Both the position numbers and the translations under genes were made by a program. Source: a bacterium (GTDB lineage: Bacteria > Actinomycetota > Acidimicrobiia > Spongiisociales > UBA5794). From it: a DNA stretch of 64,000 nt. Shown piece after piece: positions 7,711-15,648 of the stretch (the stretch's first letter is position 1; each line of letters starts with the position of its first letter). The notes beneath the pieces are model-generated. The model was given only the letters and a program-made list of their open reading frames with translations. It made no database searches and had not been told where the DNA came from. The stretch is taken from the NCBI GenBank assembly GCA_024228555.1, contig JAAETI010000123.1:35964-99963 (forward strand), read 5' to 3'.

Positions 7711-8742
7711 ATGGAGCTCAGACCACTCGGAAACAGCGGCACATTGGTGAGTGAGCTCGGGCTCGGCACCATGACCTTTGGCAACGAAACGGACGTGGCG
7801 GGAGCTCACGATCAGTTGAACCAGTTCATTGAGGCGGGCGGTACCTTCGTGGACACCGCCGATGTCTACACCCGGGGTGCATCCGAGAGCATCGTGGGAA
7901 CGTGGCTGAAGTCCTCGGGCTTGCGGGGCTCGATCGTCCTGACGACCAAGGGGCGATTCCCGATGAGTGACAACCCGCTGGACAGTGGTGCCAGCAGGCG
8001 TCATCTCCTCGCGGCGATCGATGCGAGCCTCGATCGTCTCGGGGTGGACTACGTCGACCTGTATCAGGTGCACGGATGGGACCCGCAGACACCCCTTGCA
8101 GAGACGGTCGCAGCCCTCGACACCATGGTGCAATCGGGTCGAACCCGATACGTCGGGTGGTCAAACGTCACGGCATGGCAGATGCAACGCATTGTCGATC
8201 TATGTGAGCGTGACGGGCTCAGCCGACCGATCACCCTGCAGCCTCAGTACAACCTCCTCGACCGCACAATCGAGTTCGACATCATGCCGATGTGCATTAC
8301 GAACGGCCTAGGTCTCCTCCCATGGTCACCTCTCGGCGGCGGCTGGCTCACCGGGAAGTACCGAGCGGATCAGCGTCCGCAGGGAGCGACTCGCCTCGGC
8401 GAGGATCCCAACCGCGGGGTGGAGGCGTACGACAAACGAAACGTGGATTCAACCTGGCGGGTCCTGGCGGTTGTCGAGGCCATCGCTAAGGAGCGCAACG
8501 TGTCGGTGGCGCAGGTGGCGCTGGCCTGGGTTCGGGGTCGTCCCAATGTTTCGTCCGTGTTGCTCGGGGCGCGAACGGTTGAGCAACTCGCCGACAACCT
8601 TGCCAGCGTCGAGGTCGTTCTGTCAGAGACTGAACGCGATCGCCTGAATGAGGTGTCGGCACCGGGTCTGCCGCCCTATCCCCACGGGATGATCAGAAAC
8701 GCCTGCGGCGAAACCATCTGGGACGACATCGGAACCTTGTAG
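7711..8742 (+). CDS. Aldo/keto reductase
   Basis: A 343-residue NADPH-dependent oxidoreductase with a TIM-barrel. The catalytic tetrad is visible: Asp and Tyr in FVDTADVYTRGASE, Lys in VLTTKGRF and His in LYQVHGWDP. The cofactor region GWSNVTAWQM and the late motif ALAWVRGRPNVSSVLLGARTVEQL are also present. The start at 7711 is chosen because ggggag lies just before it; an in-frame ATG at 7696 would add five residues. Substrate unknown. Confidence 0.9.
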   Translation: MELRPLGNSGTLVSELGLGTMTFGNETDVAGAHDQLNQFIEAGGTFVDTADVYTRGASESIVGTWLKSSGLRGSIVLTTKGRFPMSDNPLDSGASRRHLLAAIDASLDRLGVDYVDLYQVHGWDPQTPLAETVAALDTMVQSGRTRYVGWSNVTAWQMQRIVDLCERDGLSRPITLQPQYNLLDRTIEFDIMPMCITNGLGLLPWSPLGGGWLTGKYRADQRPQGATRLGEDPNRGVEAYDKRNVDSTWRVLAVVEAIAKERNVSVAQVALAWVRGRPNVSSVLLGARTVEQLADNLASVEVVLSETERDRLNEVSAPGLPPYPHGMIRNACGETIWDDIGTL

Positions 8743-8859
8743 CTGCGGCTTTGCGAGGTTCGCTGCCGAGCCTACCGCTGTGGTAGATAGGACTTCTGGC
8801 CCTTGTCGCGTGTGCTCCGGTCGAGCGACCATTACCTGAGTTCAAAACGGAGGCTGACA

Positions 8860-9261
8860 GTGGGAACGAAAGCACACACCAACACGGTTCTGGTGGACCC
8901 GAAGGTGAATATCCGGATACAGCTGGCGGTGCTGTGGATATGTCACTTTGTTCTCTGGATCTTCGGGGACATGTTCAGCTTGCTTCAGGAGATGGGCGAG
9001 CCCGCCACCGATACGACCGTCCAGTTCGTTGCGCCGACCACAGCAATTGTGTTGACTCTGCTGGTCGCCTTCTCCTTGGTGGGGCACCCCACCCAAGTTC
9101 GGCTGGCCAACTTGATCGTGGCTCCGGTGTATCTGTTGTTCAACATCGTGTTCTTCGTTGATGCCACGGAGGGCTGGGAGTACTACCTGGGTGCCTTCTA
9201 CGTACTGTTCATCGCGCTGATCATCTGGCTTGCATACACCTGGCCCAAAGAGCAGGCCTGA
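8860..9261 (+). CDS. Four-TM membrane protein, DUF6326-like paralogue
   Basis: A 133-residue protein starting at a GTG with a cggagg ribosome site at 8848-8853. Four hydrophobic segments follow a short soluble N-terminus: the first reads IQLAVLWICHFVLWIFGD, closely matching the first helix of the protein at 5310-5693. Length and helix spacing also agree, so the two are probably paralogues. Function is unknown. The next gene may start inside or just after it. Confidence 0.65.
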   Translation: MGTKAHTNTVLVDPKVNIRIQLAVLWICHFVLWIFGDMFSLLQEMGEPATDTTVQFVAPTTAIVLTLLVAFSLVGHPTQVRLANLIVAPVYLLFNIVFFVDATEGWEYYLGAFYVLFIALIIWLAYTWPKEQA

Positions 9262-9283
9262 GCCAAACGCTACGCTGCCCGCC

Positions 9284-10168
9284 GTGGCGATCCACGACGA
9301 CGAACTCACAATCGACCTCGACCTGGTTGCGGAACTGCTGACCCAGCAGATGCCGCAGTGGAGTGGACTGCCTCTTCAGCAGCTCCACACCTCTGGAACG
9401 GTGAACGTGACGTTTCGGCTCGGGGACAACATGGTCGTTCGGCTGCCGCGGACCCGGGAGTTTGGGGATGGACCACAACACGAGGCGCGGTGTCTCCCCA
9501 TCTTCGTTGGCGAGGTTCCGCTCGACGTTCCAGCCTTCCTTGCTCTGGGCACCCCGACCGACTCCTACCCGTCGCATTGGTCGGTTCTCCGTTGGATCGA
9601 GGGCACAAACGCAGATCAGTCCACACTGTGCGACCTGAATGCCGCGGCCACTGCTCTTGGCGAGTTCGTGGCGGCTCTTCGGCAGGTTTCAACCGATGGA
9701 GCACCCGAGAGCGGAAACTATCGGGCGTTTGGACTCGCAAGGGTCGATGAGGGCCTACGCAACTGGGCTAGCCGTCTCCCCGATGACATCGACCGAGCCG
9801 GCGTGCTCCGAGTGTGGGAGCAGTGCCTGGCAGTCGGAGAATGGGGCGGACCTGCGATGTGGCTTCACAGCGATCTGCGCGGCGACAACCTCATTGCCAG
9901 CGGTGGCGACCTCGTCGGTGTAATCGATTGGGAGGGGTGCACCGTTGGCGACCCAAGTGCCGACCATCTCTCCGCATGGTGGCTCTTTGACGGTGACAGC
10001 CGCGACACGTTCCGCTCGGCCTCCAATGCGTCAGACGCGGATTGGATCAGGGCGAAAGGTTGGGCTCTCTTCATGGCCGTGGCGGCTATCCCCTATTACG
10101 CAGAAAGCAACCCAACATTCGCCGCTCAGGCCAGAACCGCTCTCAGCGAGATCGTGGCCGACGAGTAG
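9284..10168 (+). CDS. Aminoglycoside phosphotransferase-family kinase
   Basis: About 294 residues from the GTG at 9284; a TTG at 9230 in the same frame would overlap the preceding gene by 32 bases and is less likely. The kinase-like fold is shown by VNVTFRLGDNMVVRLPR (nucleotide-binding strands with Lys replaced by Arg), the Brenner motif WLHSDLRGDNLI with catalytic Asp, and the metal-binding VIDWEG. It resembles the APH(3'')/viomycin-kinase-like group that phosphorylates small hydroxylated molecules. A role in antibiotic resistance cannot be claimed. Confidence 0.85.
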   Translation: MAIHDDELTIDLDLVAELLTQQMPQWSGLPLQQLHTSGTVNVTFRLGDNMVVRLPRTREFGDGPQHEARCLPIFVGEVPLDVPAFLALGTPTDSYPSHWSVLRWIEGTNADQSTLCDLNAAATALGEFVAALRQVSTDGAPESGNYRAFGLARVDEGLRNWASRLPDDIDRAGVLRVWEQCLAVGEWGGPAMWLHSDLRGDNLIASGGDLVGVIDWEGCTVGDPSADHLSAWWLFDGDSRDTFRSASNASDADWIRAKGWALFMAVAAIPYYAESNPTFAAQARTALSEIVADE

Positions 10169-10329
10169 TGCAGTCCGGGTTGGCATCTCGCCGACTATGT
10201 GGTCGCTGCTGGCTCCCTCGTACTTGCGTAGATTTGTCGCCACTAGCTCGACTTTTCTACGCATGTTCGGGACTGGAGCGACCACGCATCGTCCCTTCAC
10301 CCGATCTACCGGCCCCTCTAGCCCGGCAG

Positions 10330-10779
10330 TCATGGGCCACAGTTGCGGAGGAACTCGGTGTAGTGGTTGGGCAACCCAGCATCGATCGCACCTTCGACCA
10401 TCCTCTGGAGGTACTCGTTGGCGGGTGGTGCCTCGTCGGCCGCTCTGTTTTCCGGCTTGACCATGTAGGTGAAGGCCCGCCGGGTGAGGCTGACCCTGCC
10501 CATTGGGAACTGAAGGACCTCGACCTCGCAGCGGTTGTAGCGCATCTCGAATGGATCGAGGGCTTCTGGGTCTGCCATCTCCCAGAGGACTCCCCAGACT
10601 CCACCTCCGGGCGCAGGGAGGATATCGGCCGCACGTCCTGTCCATCGTTGCGATGGGAGCGTGAAAGCGAGACGGTGGTCTCTCAGGAGCGCGGCTCCCG
10701 CCGGACTAGCGGCGACACCTCGGTCGCGCAGAGTCACCGGCGACATGTTGCTGCCGAATGCGAAGTAGAGCTGCGACAT
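10330..10779 (-). CDS. Gamma-glutamylcyclotransferase-family protein
   Basis: The 149-residue product begins with the GGCT-fold signature YFAFGSNM at residues 5-12 and contains the acidic motif ALDPFEMRYNR, where the general-base Glu is expected. The family opens gamma-glutamyl amides to 5-oxoproline or acts on related amines. The protein is of normal length. The frame on the opposite strand (10042-11049) is an antisense shadow. The 160 bases between this gene and the kinase hold no recognisable element. Confidence 0.8.
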   Translation of the reverse strand: MSQLYFAFGSNMSPVTLRDRGVAASPAGAALLRDHRLAFTLPSQRWTGRAADILPAPGGGVWGVLWEMADPEALDPFEMRYNRCEVEVLQFPMGRVSLTRRAFTYMVKPENRAADEAPPANEYLQRMVEGAIDAGLPNHYTEFLRNCGP

Positions 10780-10938
10780 GCCATGAGACTAGGCCCCCGT
10801 CCGTTTGTAGCTCCTACGTGGCGAGGCCGCTTGGCGCGCTCCTCGTCCAGGAAATGGTCGCCGACGAGATCCCGCGACCGTTGCGCTGGGTGTTGGAGCA
10901 CGCATTGGGTCGTCAGGCGATACAACGGGGAGATCGAC

Positions 10939-11496
10939 CTAGGTGACCGGGCAGATCAAGTGAATGTCTTCAGGTTCCTTGGCAAGGAGTGCCGGGTGCG
11001 GGGGGTCAGCGAGCTGGCATCCGCGGCTGATGTAGAACCCGACCGCTGAACCGCTCGACGTCGCCGATACGTACATCGAGGTCGCCTCGGCGTTGTTCGC
11101 GACCTCTTCGCCGGCAGCCCACAGCGCCGAGGCAACTCCCCGGCGACGGTATGCCCGACTCACGTGAAGGAAGGCGAACCATGCGGTTGTCCCCTCAAAC
11201 GATGGGTCCACGATGGCAATGCCCGCAAGCAGATCGTCGATGAACGCTCCCAGCAGGACCGCACCTCCGTCGACGACAGGCCGGAACTCGGTGATCCGAC
11301 GTGCGGAGCTGTGCTCACCATGGCCCTCGGCATCCCATTGCGGCACATCGATCTCGACGCTATTGGCGTGGAGCCGGCCGTCCTTGACGGTGTAGAGAGT
11401 GTCGATGTACTCGGACCGATCGATCTGTCGGATGAGCTCAATATCTTCTGGGCCGAGTTCCTTGACTTCGATCCGGCGGACTGCGTCCGAGGTCAT
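10939..11496 (-). CDS. GNAT-family N-acetyltransferase
   Basis: A 185-residue acyl-CoA-dependent acetyltransferase. The acetyl-CoA binding motif is VSRAYRRRGVASALWAAGEE (R/Q-x-x-G-x-G/A type), followed by the C-terminal strand-helix MYVSATSSGSAVGFYISRGC. The start is set at the ATG at 11496, preceded by agggga; the frame stays open up to 11814, but that leader is low-complexity and Arg-rich. The substrate is not known. Nothing of note is seen in 11497-11722 except a short repeated motif. Confidence 0.85.
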   Translation of the reverse strand: MTSDAVRRIEVKELGPEDIELIRQIDRSEYIDTLYTVKDGRLHANSVEIDVPQWDAEGHGEHSSARRITEFRPVVDGGAVLLGAFIDDLLAGIAIVDPSFEGTTAWFAFLHVSRAYRRRGVASALWAAGEEVANNAEATSMYVSATSSGSAVGFYISRGCQLADPPHPALLAKEPEDIHLICPVT

Positions 11497-11663
11497 TCGG
11501 AGTTCCCCTGTTGTCGATCGAGTGACTCTAGGACGCTGCAAAGGCTGCAGGCTCGAATTGCCCGTGGTCGGAGTTCGGTTGAAGGAAGGGCTAGGGAATA
11601 TCGAGGAGCTCGCATGCTGCGACCGTACTCTCTCCAGTTGGTAGCTTCGCTCACAGCGGCGCC

Positions 11664-11695
11664 TCAGCGCCCGTGCCGCCATATCCCTCCAGGTT
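11664..11695. repeat. Copy 1 of a short intergenic repeat
   Basis: A stretch reading CAGCGCCCGTG, six bases, then CATATCCCTCCAGGTT. It recurs with small changes at 12154-12191, and its first part again near 12590. All three copies lie just upstream of a plus-strand gene or gene remnant. Confidence 0.4.
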
Positions 11696-11722
11696 ACGAT
11701 GGTGGCCGTTACCATCTGAGCT

Positions 11723-12127
11723 ATGACTGAACGATCTGAACAGCTCCTCGACTTTGCGCTGTTTGCCCTAGACCACGCCACGAATTCCGTTGTGCCACAC
11801 GGGGGTCCCCTCATTCCATTCTGCTTTGTCGAGGTTGATGGGAAGAGGGAGCTCCACCGATTCGCTGGTGATCTGGAACAAGGTCAGCGGATGGCCCGAG
11901 CGCATATTGCGCAGACAGCGGGAGTCACCGTTGCTGCCGTTGCATGGGATGGTTACATGACCCTGGATGGTCACAGGATGGACGCCGTCTATGTCGAAGC
12001 TTCCGAATCCGGCGGAGACGGAAGTCTGGTGTTGGCCCAGCGGTACGCAAAGGTCGGCCGGTTGAAGAAGAAGTTCGAGCCATTTGGACAGCCAGCGCTA
12101 GTGGCGGAGGGCGAAGCCCTCTTTTAG
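11723..12127 (+). CDS. Hypothetical protein
   Basis: A 134-residue soluble protein starting at ATG 11723. It has regular alternation of helices and strands (LLDFALFALDHATNSVVPH, then a strand IPFCFVEVDG, a helix MARAHIAQ, strands AVAWDGYMTLDG and DAVYVEASE) and a C-terminal basic segment KVGRLKKKFEPFG. It looks like a compact alpha/beta domain, but I do not recognise the family. The codon pattern is consistent with a real gene. No partner is indicated by the context. Confidence 0.6.
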   Translation: MTERSEQLLDFALFALDHATNSVVPHGGPLIPFCFVEVDGKRELHRFAGDLEQGQRMARAHIAQTAGVTVAAVAWDGYMTLDGHRMDAVYVEASESGGDGSLVLAQRYAKVGRLKKKFEPFGQPALVAEGEALF

Positions 12128-12153
12128 CCCACCGGATTAGGCGACTCGGCGAA

Positions 12154-12191
12154 TCAGCACCCGTGACCTTCCCGACATATCCTTCCAGGTT
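12154..12191. repeat. Copy 2 of a short intergenic repeat
   Basis: CAGCACCCGTGACC, nine bases, then CATATCCTTCCAGGTT; compare 11664-11695. A third partial copy, AAGCACCCGTGATCCTACCG, starts at 12588 just before the DUF222 gene. Confidence 0.4.
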
Positions 12192-12230
12192 GAGGTTGTA
12201 GCGTCGGGGCGTGCCGCTAGCGATCTGCGC

Positions 12231-12449
12231 CTACTTCCCAGGAGGGCCAACCGAGCAAAGCAGCGCGCCATTCAGGTAGAGAGCTGAACCGTCAGGCAAT
12301 GGCGGATCGAACACGTAGCCACCAGTGCCGCCCGCCACGTCCGGGGTCTGCAAGGTGGGGCTCAACTCAGATCCATCAGGGAGAATCGCCCGTATCTCGA
12401 CTTCCGGCGGAGCCGTAGCCGCGTTACCGGGCCCGGGCGTGAAGAACAC
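12231..12449 (-). pseudogene. Gene fragment, C-terminus of an unknown (probably exported) protein
   Basis: About 72 residues are encoded from a GTG, with the frame open a little further upstream to a stop near 12530. Phrases such as AILPDGSELSPTLQTPD and GGYVFDPPLPDGSALYLNG look like a beta-sandwich or wall-protein domain rather than random translation. No proper start or signal peptide is present, so it is taken as a remnant. On the opposite strand, 12488-12589 encodes YRGEDRTSDH and INGTLPYWAGSSGNTLLR before a stop, which may be a second remnant. The whole 12128-12618 stretch therefore looks like decayed coding DNA. Confidence 0.3.
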
Positions 12450-12618
12450 GCCACCGTTTCCTGCAGCGACGGCCCAGTTCGCGTTGTCTCTATCGTGGTG
12501 AGGATAGGACGTCCGACCACACCAGCTACACCATCAACGGCACCCTGCCCTACTGGGCAGGCAGTAGCGGGAACACCCTTCTCAGATAAGCACCCGTGAT
12601 CCTACCGCCGCCCATTTT

Positions 12619-13899
12619 GTGTCACTGGTGGCTGATACGATCGAACGTATGTTCTCGCTAGACAATGCAGAATGGGTTCCCGAATCGCTGGACACCATGG
12701 AACCGGGCCACGAGTTGGCCTGTGTCCTGTCGGCCATCAATGTCGGTGATTGCACCGGGCATGACCGTATTCGGGTCCTCAAGGCACACGAACGAATGCG
12801 TTCGTTTCACTCTGCTCAGCTCTACCAAGCCATGAACGCAGTCATCGATGCCGTCGACACAGACGACATGGCCGGCGATCTTGCCGAAGAGGCCGCATCC
12901 GCCGAGGTCGCCGCTGCACTCAAATGGACCCGCCGCACCGCAGATAGCGAAATGGGTTTCGCCCTCGACCTCCGCCGCCGTCTCCCCGACGTATGGATGG
13001 CACTCTGGTCGGGGAAGATCGACCTCCGCCGCGCCAAAGTCATGGTCCGGGCCACCAGCCACCTGCCGACAGCATCAGCGCAGAACATTGTCGATTCCAT
13101 CATCGACCGCGCCGACCGCTTCACCACCGGCCAACTCAACGCCAAGCTCCGCAAGCTGTGTATCGAGACCGAGCCAGACGACGCCGCCCGCCGCTACGAA
13201 GCCGCCGTCGCCGAACGCAGAGTCACCGCCCAGCCCGACGAAGCAGGGACCGCACACCTCTTCGCCATGGACCTCCCCCCACATCGACTCGCCGCAGGCA
13301 TGAATCGGATCAACCGGCTGGCCCAGTCATTACGTCGTCCGGGCGAGACACGCACGATGGACCAGCTCAGAGCCGATGTCCTACTCGACGTGCTCGAAGG
13401 CACTGGGGTGGCCACCGCCGGAGGCCGTGGTACCACCATCATCCACACCACCCTCGAGTCGCTCGCCGGACTCGCCAACCATCCAGGAGAACTCGCCGGC
13501 TACGGGCCCGTCGCCACCGACATCGCCCGCCAGGTCGCCGAGCGCCAACAGGGCGGAACGTGGTCTTGGGTGATTGAAGACCCGGAAACCGGTCTCCCCC
13601 TCGCCACTGGGACTACCCGGAGAAGACCAACCGCCCAACAGCGACGGGACGTCGAAGCCCGGAACCCCACCTGTACCCACCCCGGATGCCGCATGCCCGC
13701 CGCCGAGTCCGATCTCGACCATCGCATTCCGTGGGCACACCAGCGAAGAACCCACAGCGACAACCTCGCCCCGCTCTGCAGATACCACCACCGCATCAAG
13801 CACGAAGCCGGATGGAACTACAAAGCCGTTGGCGGTGGTGACTATGTGTTCACAACACCGCTCGGCCACAACTACACAACCAGCGGCCGCTCGCCGTAG
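12619..13899 (+). CDS. DUF222 / HNH endonuclease-domain protein (13E12 repeat family)
   Basis: Up to 426 residues from GTG 12619 (416 if the ATG at 12649 is used). The N-terminal and central part is the helical DUF222 region (Ala/Arg-rich, with DVWMALWSGKIDLRRAKVMV and QRRDVEARNP), and the C-terminal 60 residues form an HNH nuclease module: CTHPGCRMPAAESDLDH, then HSDNLAPLCRYHHRIKHEAGW, with metal-ligand His residues intact. Such genes are dispersed in actinobacterial genomes, often in several copies; in M. tuberculosis several are LexA regulated. A LexA box overlaps the ATG at 12649. The biological role of the family is unresolved. Confidence 0.9.
   Translation: MSLVADTIERMFSLDNAEWVPESLDTMEPGHELACVLSAINVGDCTGHDRIRVLKAHERMRSFHSAQLYQAMNAVIDAVDTDDMAGDLAEEAASAEVAAALKWTRRTADSEMGFALDLRRRLPDVWMALWSGKIDLRRAKVMVRATSHLPTASAQNIVDSIIDRADRFTTGQLNAKLRKLCIETEPDDAARRYEAAVAERRVTAQPDEAGTAHLFAMDLPPHRLAAGMNRINRLAQSLRRPGETRTMDQLRADVLLDVLEGTGVATAGGRGTTIIHTTLESLAGLANHPGELAGYGPVATDIARQVAERQQGGTWSWVIEDPETGLPLATGTTRRRPTAQQRRDVEARNPTCTHPGCRMPAAESDLDHRIPWAHQRRTHSDNLAPLCRYHHRIKHEAGWNYKAVGGGDYVFTTPLGHNYTTSGRSP
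12642..12655 (+). promoter_or_regulatory. SOS (LexA) box overlapping the DUF222-HNH start
   Basis: CGAACGTATGTTCT matches the Gram-positive/actinobacterial LexA consensus CGAACRNRYGTTYG at 13 of 14 positions. The in-frame ATG at 12649 lies inside the box. If 12649 is the true start, LexA would cover the start codon and a promoter immediately upstream. Confidence 0.65.
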
Positions 13900-13949
13900 T
13901 CGAGGTCGCCGACTCCCGTCCCTATCCCCCTACCTACCATTGGCTGGCC

Positions 13950-14588
13950 ATGCGACCATCAACCCTCCGCCGCCTCTATCTGTCGCTCGCGCTCATGTTG
14001 GCGATACTCCTGCTCGCTTCGGGCTGTGGCAGCGATGGCGGTACTGCCGGGTACGGTGACTTCGATTCGAGCCGAACCTCTGCCGACGAAGTCATCGCAA
14101 ACCCCGACTGCACACCCGGCGACGTCGAAGGCGCCCCGATCCTGCAACCTGACCGCCGCATCGAAGACATCGTCTTCCATCTGACCGGCGAACGGCAGAC
14201 CGGTGACTTGGATCCGGTGGAAAAAACGATCGACGACCCCAACTTCGGCGGCGTTTGGGGAGACTCTGCCGGTGGCGTCGTGGTGGCGGTACTGGACTGC
14301 TCAGCAGTAGACGGCGACGAGATCGCACGGATCGCCGGTGGTCCCGACAAACTGCATCTGATCGAGGTATCGCACACGTTCCGTCAAGTGAATGAGTACC
14401 GCGACGATCTTCGCCGCAAACTGGATTCGCTCGACATTCGCGCTGACCTACTGATCGACTCCACCCTCACCGGGCGACACATCATCGTCCAATTGCCCGA
14501 CGCCGGTGTGCTCCACAGCGGCTTTGGCTCGGGGGTTCCCGAGCACCTCTTCTCGATCGCAGAAGGGGAGCTATTCGTCGAAGAGTAA
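13950..14588 (+). CDS. Lipoprotein of unknown function
   Basis: The 212-residue protein starts with a basic n-region and a hydrophobic core ending in the lipobox LASGC (Cys at about residue 26), so it is expected to be lipid-anchored outside the membrane. The mature part has a beta-rich region GGVVVAVLDCSAVDGDEIAR and an ISHTF-like segment VSHTFRQVNEYRDDL. I do not recognise a family. Its last 16 codons are repeated in diverged form at 15124-15171. The 50 bases between it and the HNH gene contain no terminator. Confidence 0.75.
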   Translation: MRPSTLRRLYLSLALMLAILLLASGCGSDGGTAGYGDFDSSRTSADEVIANPDCTPGDVEGAPILQPDRRIEDIVFHLTGERQTGDLDPVEKTIDDPNFGGVWGDSAGGVVVAVLDCSAVDGDEIARIAGGPDKLHLIEVSHTFRQVNEYRDDLRRKLDSLDIRADLLIDSTLTGRHIIVQLPDAGVLHSGFGSGVPEHLFSIAEGELFVEE

Positions 14589-14650
14589 CTGGCACCGCCC
14601 CAGCACAGCAACGGCTTAGACTCGGCGCCATTCAAGCCGAGGATGTGCCA

Positions 14651-15103
14651 ATGCGTGTTGCTGATTCCCTCGAAACGCTTCGACTCTTCCTGAGCCAGAG
14701 ATCGCTTGATCTGGACCGCGCAGCCCCGCAGACGCTGTTGCTGGCGGTGATCGCGTGGTACGAAACCGAACGCACCACTGATGCCGCCCCGTTGCAGAAC
14801 GACGGAGACATGCTCCTGTTCCAATACGGCACCTATGACTGGAGCGAAGGACCGACCTTTCATTACGGAATCACCCGGCAATTCGTCACCACACCAGGCG
14901 ACGAGTTGTGCATTTGGCAGTTGTCCATCACCGCCCACTACGACGCCACCACCGAGGCTGTTCGTCTCGGGTCCGATCACCAATGGGTCGGCACACCCGC
15001 CGAATGTGAGCAGCTCCGCAATCACCTCTCCGACAGTCCGGCTACCGCATACGTGCAACCGCTTGGGCCGCTTCGAGTCGAACTCTCCTTTGAGCAGGTA
15101 TGA
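14651..15103 (+). CDS. Hypothetical soluble protein
   Basis: About 150 residues; ATG 14651 is preferred, with a GTG at 14645 as an alternative two codons earlier. The sequence is rich in aromatic residues and has regular beta pattern (MLLFQYGTYDWSEGPTFHYG, then LCIWQLSITAHYD), suggesting an alpha/beta or beta-barrel cytosolic protein. No signal peptide or known motif is seen. It lies between a lipoprotein gene and a copy of that gene's 3' end, so it may have arrived with, or been bracketed by, a local duplication. Confidence 0.6.
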   Translation: MRVADSLETLRLFLSQRSLDLDRAAPQTLLLAVIAWYETERTTDAAPLQNDGDMLLFQYGTYDWSEGPTFHYGITRQFVTTPGDELCIWQLSITAHYDATTEAVRLGSDHQWVGTPAECEQLRNHLSDSPATAYVQPLGPLRVELSFEQV

Positions 15104-15123
15104 CAATCAGCGAATCGTCACCC

Positions 15124-15171
15124 CACTACCTGTTCTCGGTCGCCGAATGTGAGCTATTCGTCGAAGGATGA
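15124..15171 (+). pseudogene. Duplicated 3' end of the upstream lipoprotein gene
   Basis: The 16-codon frame encodes HYLFSVAECELFVEG before a stop, matching EHLFSIAEGELFVEE at the end of the lipoprotein gene (14541-14588). The 15 bases GAGCTATTCGTCGAA are identical. No further homology upstream is obvious, so only the tail of a second copy remains. Confidence 0.55.
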
Positions 15172-15185
15172 CCGATCAGGGGCGG

Positions 15186-15629
15186 CTACGTCGCCTTCCT
15201 GCGCGGCGCAAGGTGGGAGAGAACGCGTGCCCACTTCGGTACGAGCAGGTCGTGGCTGCCGTTGGGGACCATCTCCAGTCGGGCATTGCGAAGGCGCTTC
15301 TGCCATCGCGATCCATGGCTCGAACCAGTCTGCGGATCAGCCGCCCCATAGCTCAGGAGCGTCTTTGCCTCCACGGCATCGAGGTCCAACTCTGCTGGCA
15401 GCTCATCAGGGAACGGCAGCGAAACGATCACAAGACGGGGCAAGTCTTGATGAGCGGCAGCGAGCTCGAGTGCATCCCATCCCCCTGAAGACCAGCCAAC
15501 CACACCTCTGGTGTCCGCATCCCACTCGGACGAGAGGCGGATATCCCGCCGAGCCGTTTCCCTGGGTCCAGGATCAGAAGGCTCTAACCCCGCAGGGAGA
15601 CACATCACAATCGACATTGGTTCGTTCAT
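15186..15629 (-). CDS. Alpha/beta-hydrolase-like protein
   Basis: The 147-residue product (ATG 15629) has the nucleophile elbow VGWSSGGWDALELA with Ser in G-x-S-x-G, an acid candidate in SYGAADPQTG and a late His in PNGSHDLLVP, in the right order for a Ser-Asp-His triad. It is shorter than most alpha/beta hydrolases and lacks a typical N-terminal oxyanion-loop strand set, so it is either a minimal hydrolase or N-terminally reduced. It starts 19 bases after argH on the same strand and is probably the last gene of the arginine operon, but a role in arginine metabolism is not evident. Confidence 0.65.
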   Translation of the reverse strand: MNEPMSIVMCLPAGLEPSDPGPRETARRDIRLSSEWDADTRGVVGWSSGGWDALELAAAHQDLPRLVIVSLPFPDELPAELDLDAVEAKTLLSYGAADPQTGSSHGSRWQKRLRNARLEMVPNGSHDLLVPKWARVLSHLAPRRKAT

Positions 15630-15648
15630 TGTCGAAAGGCTACCGCCG

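Noticed and set aside
9230..9283. TTG start of the APH-like kinase overlapping the previous gene by 32 bases
   Set aside because: The GTG at 9284 gives a normal N-terminus and no overlap.
10042..11049. 335-codon plus-strand frame over the gamma-glutamylcyclotransferase gene
   Set aside because: The minus-strand gene has a clear GGCT signature; this frame is low-complexity antisense.
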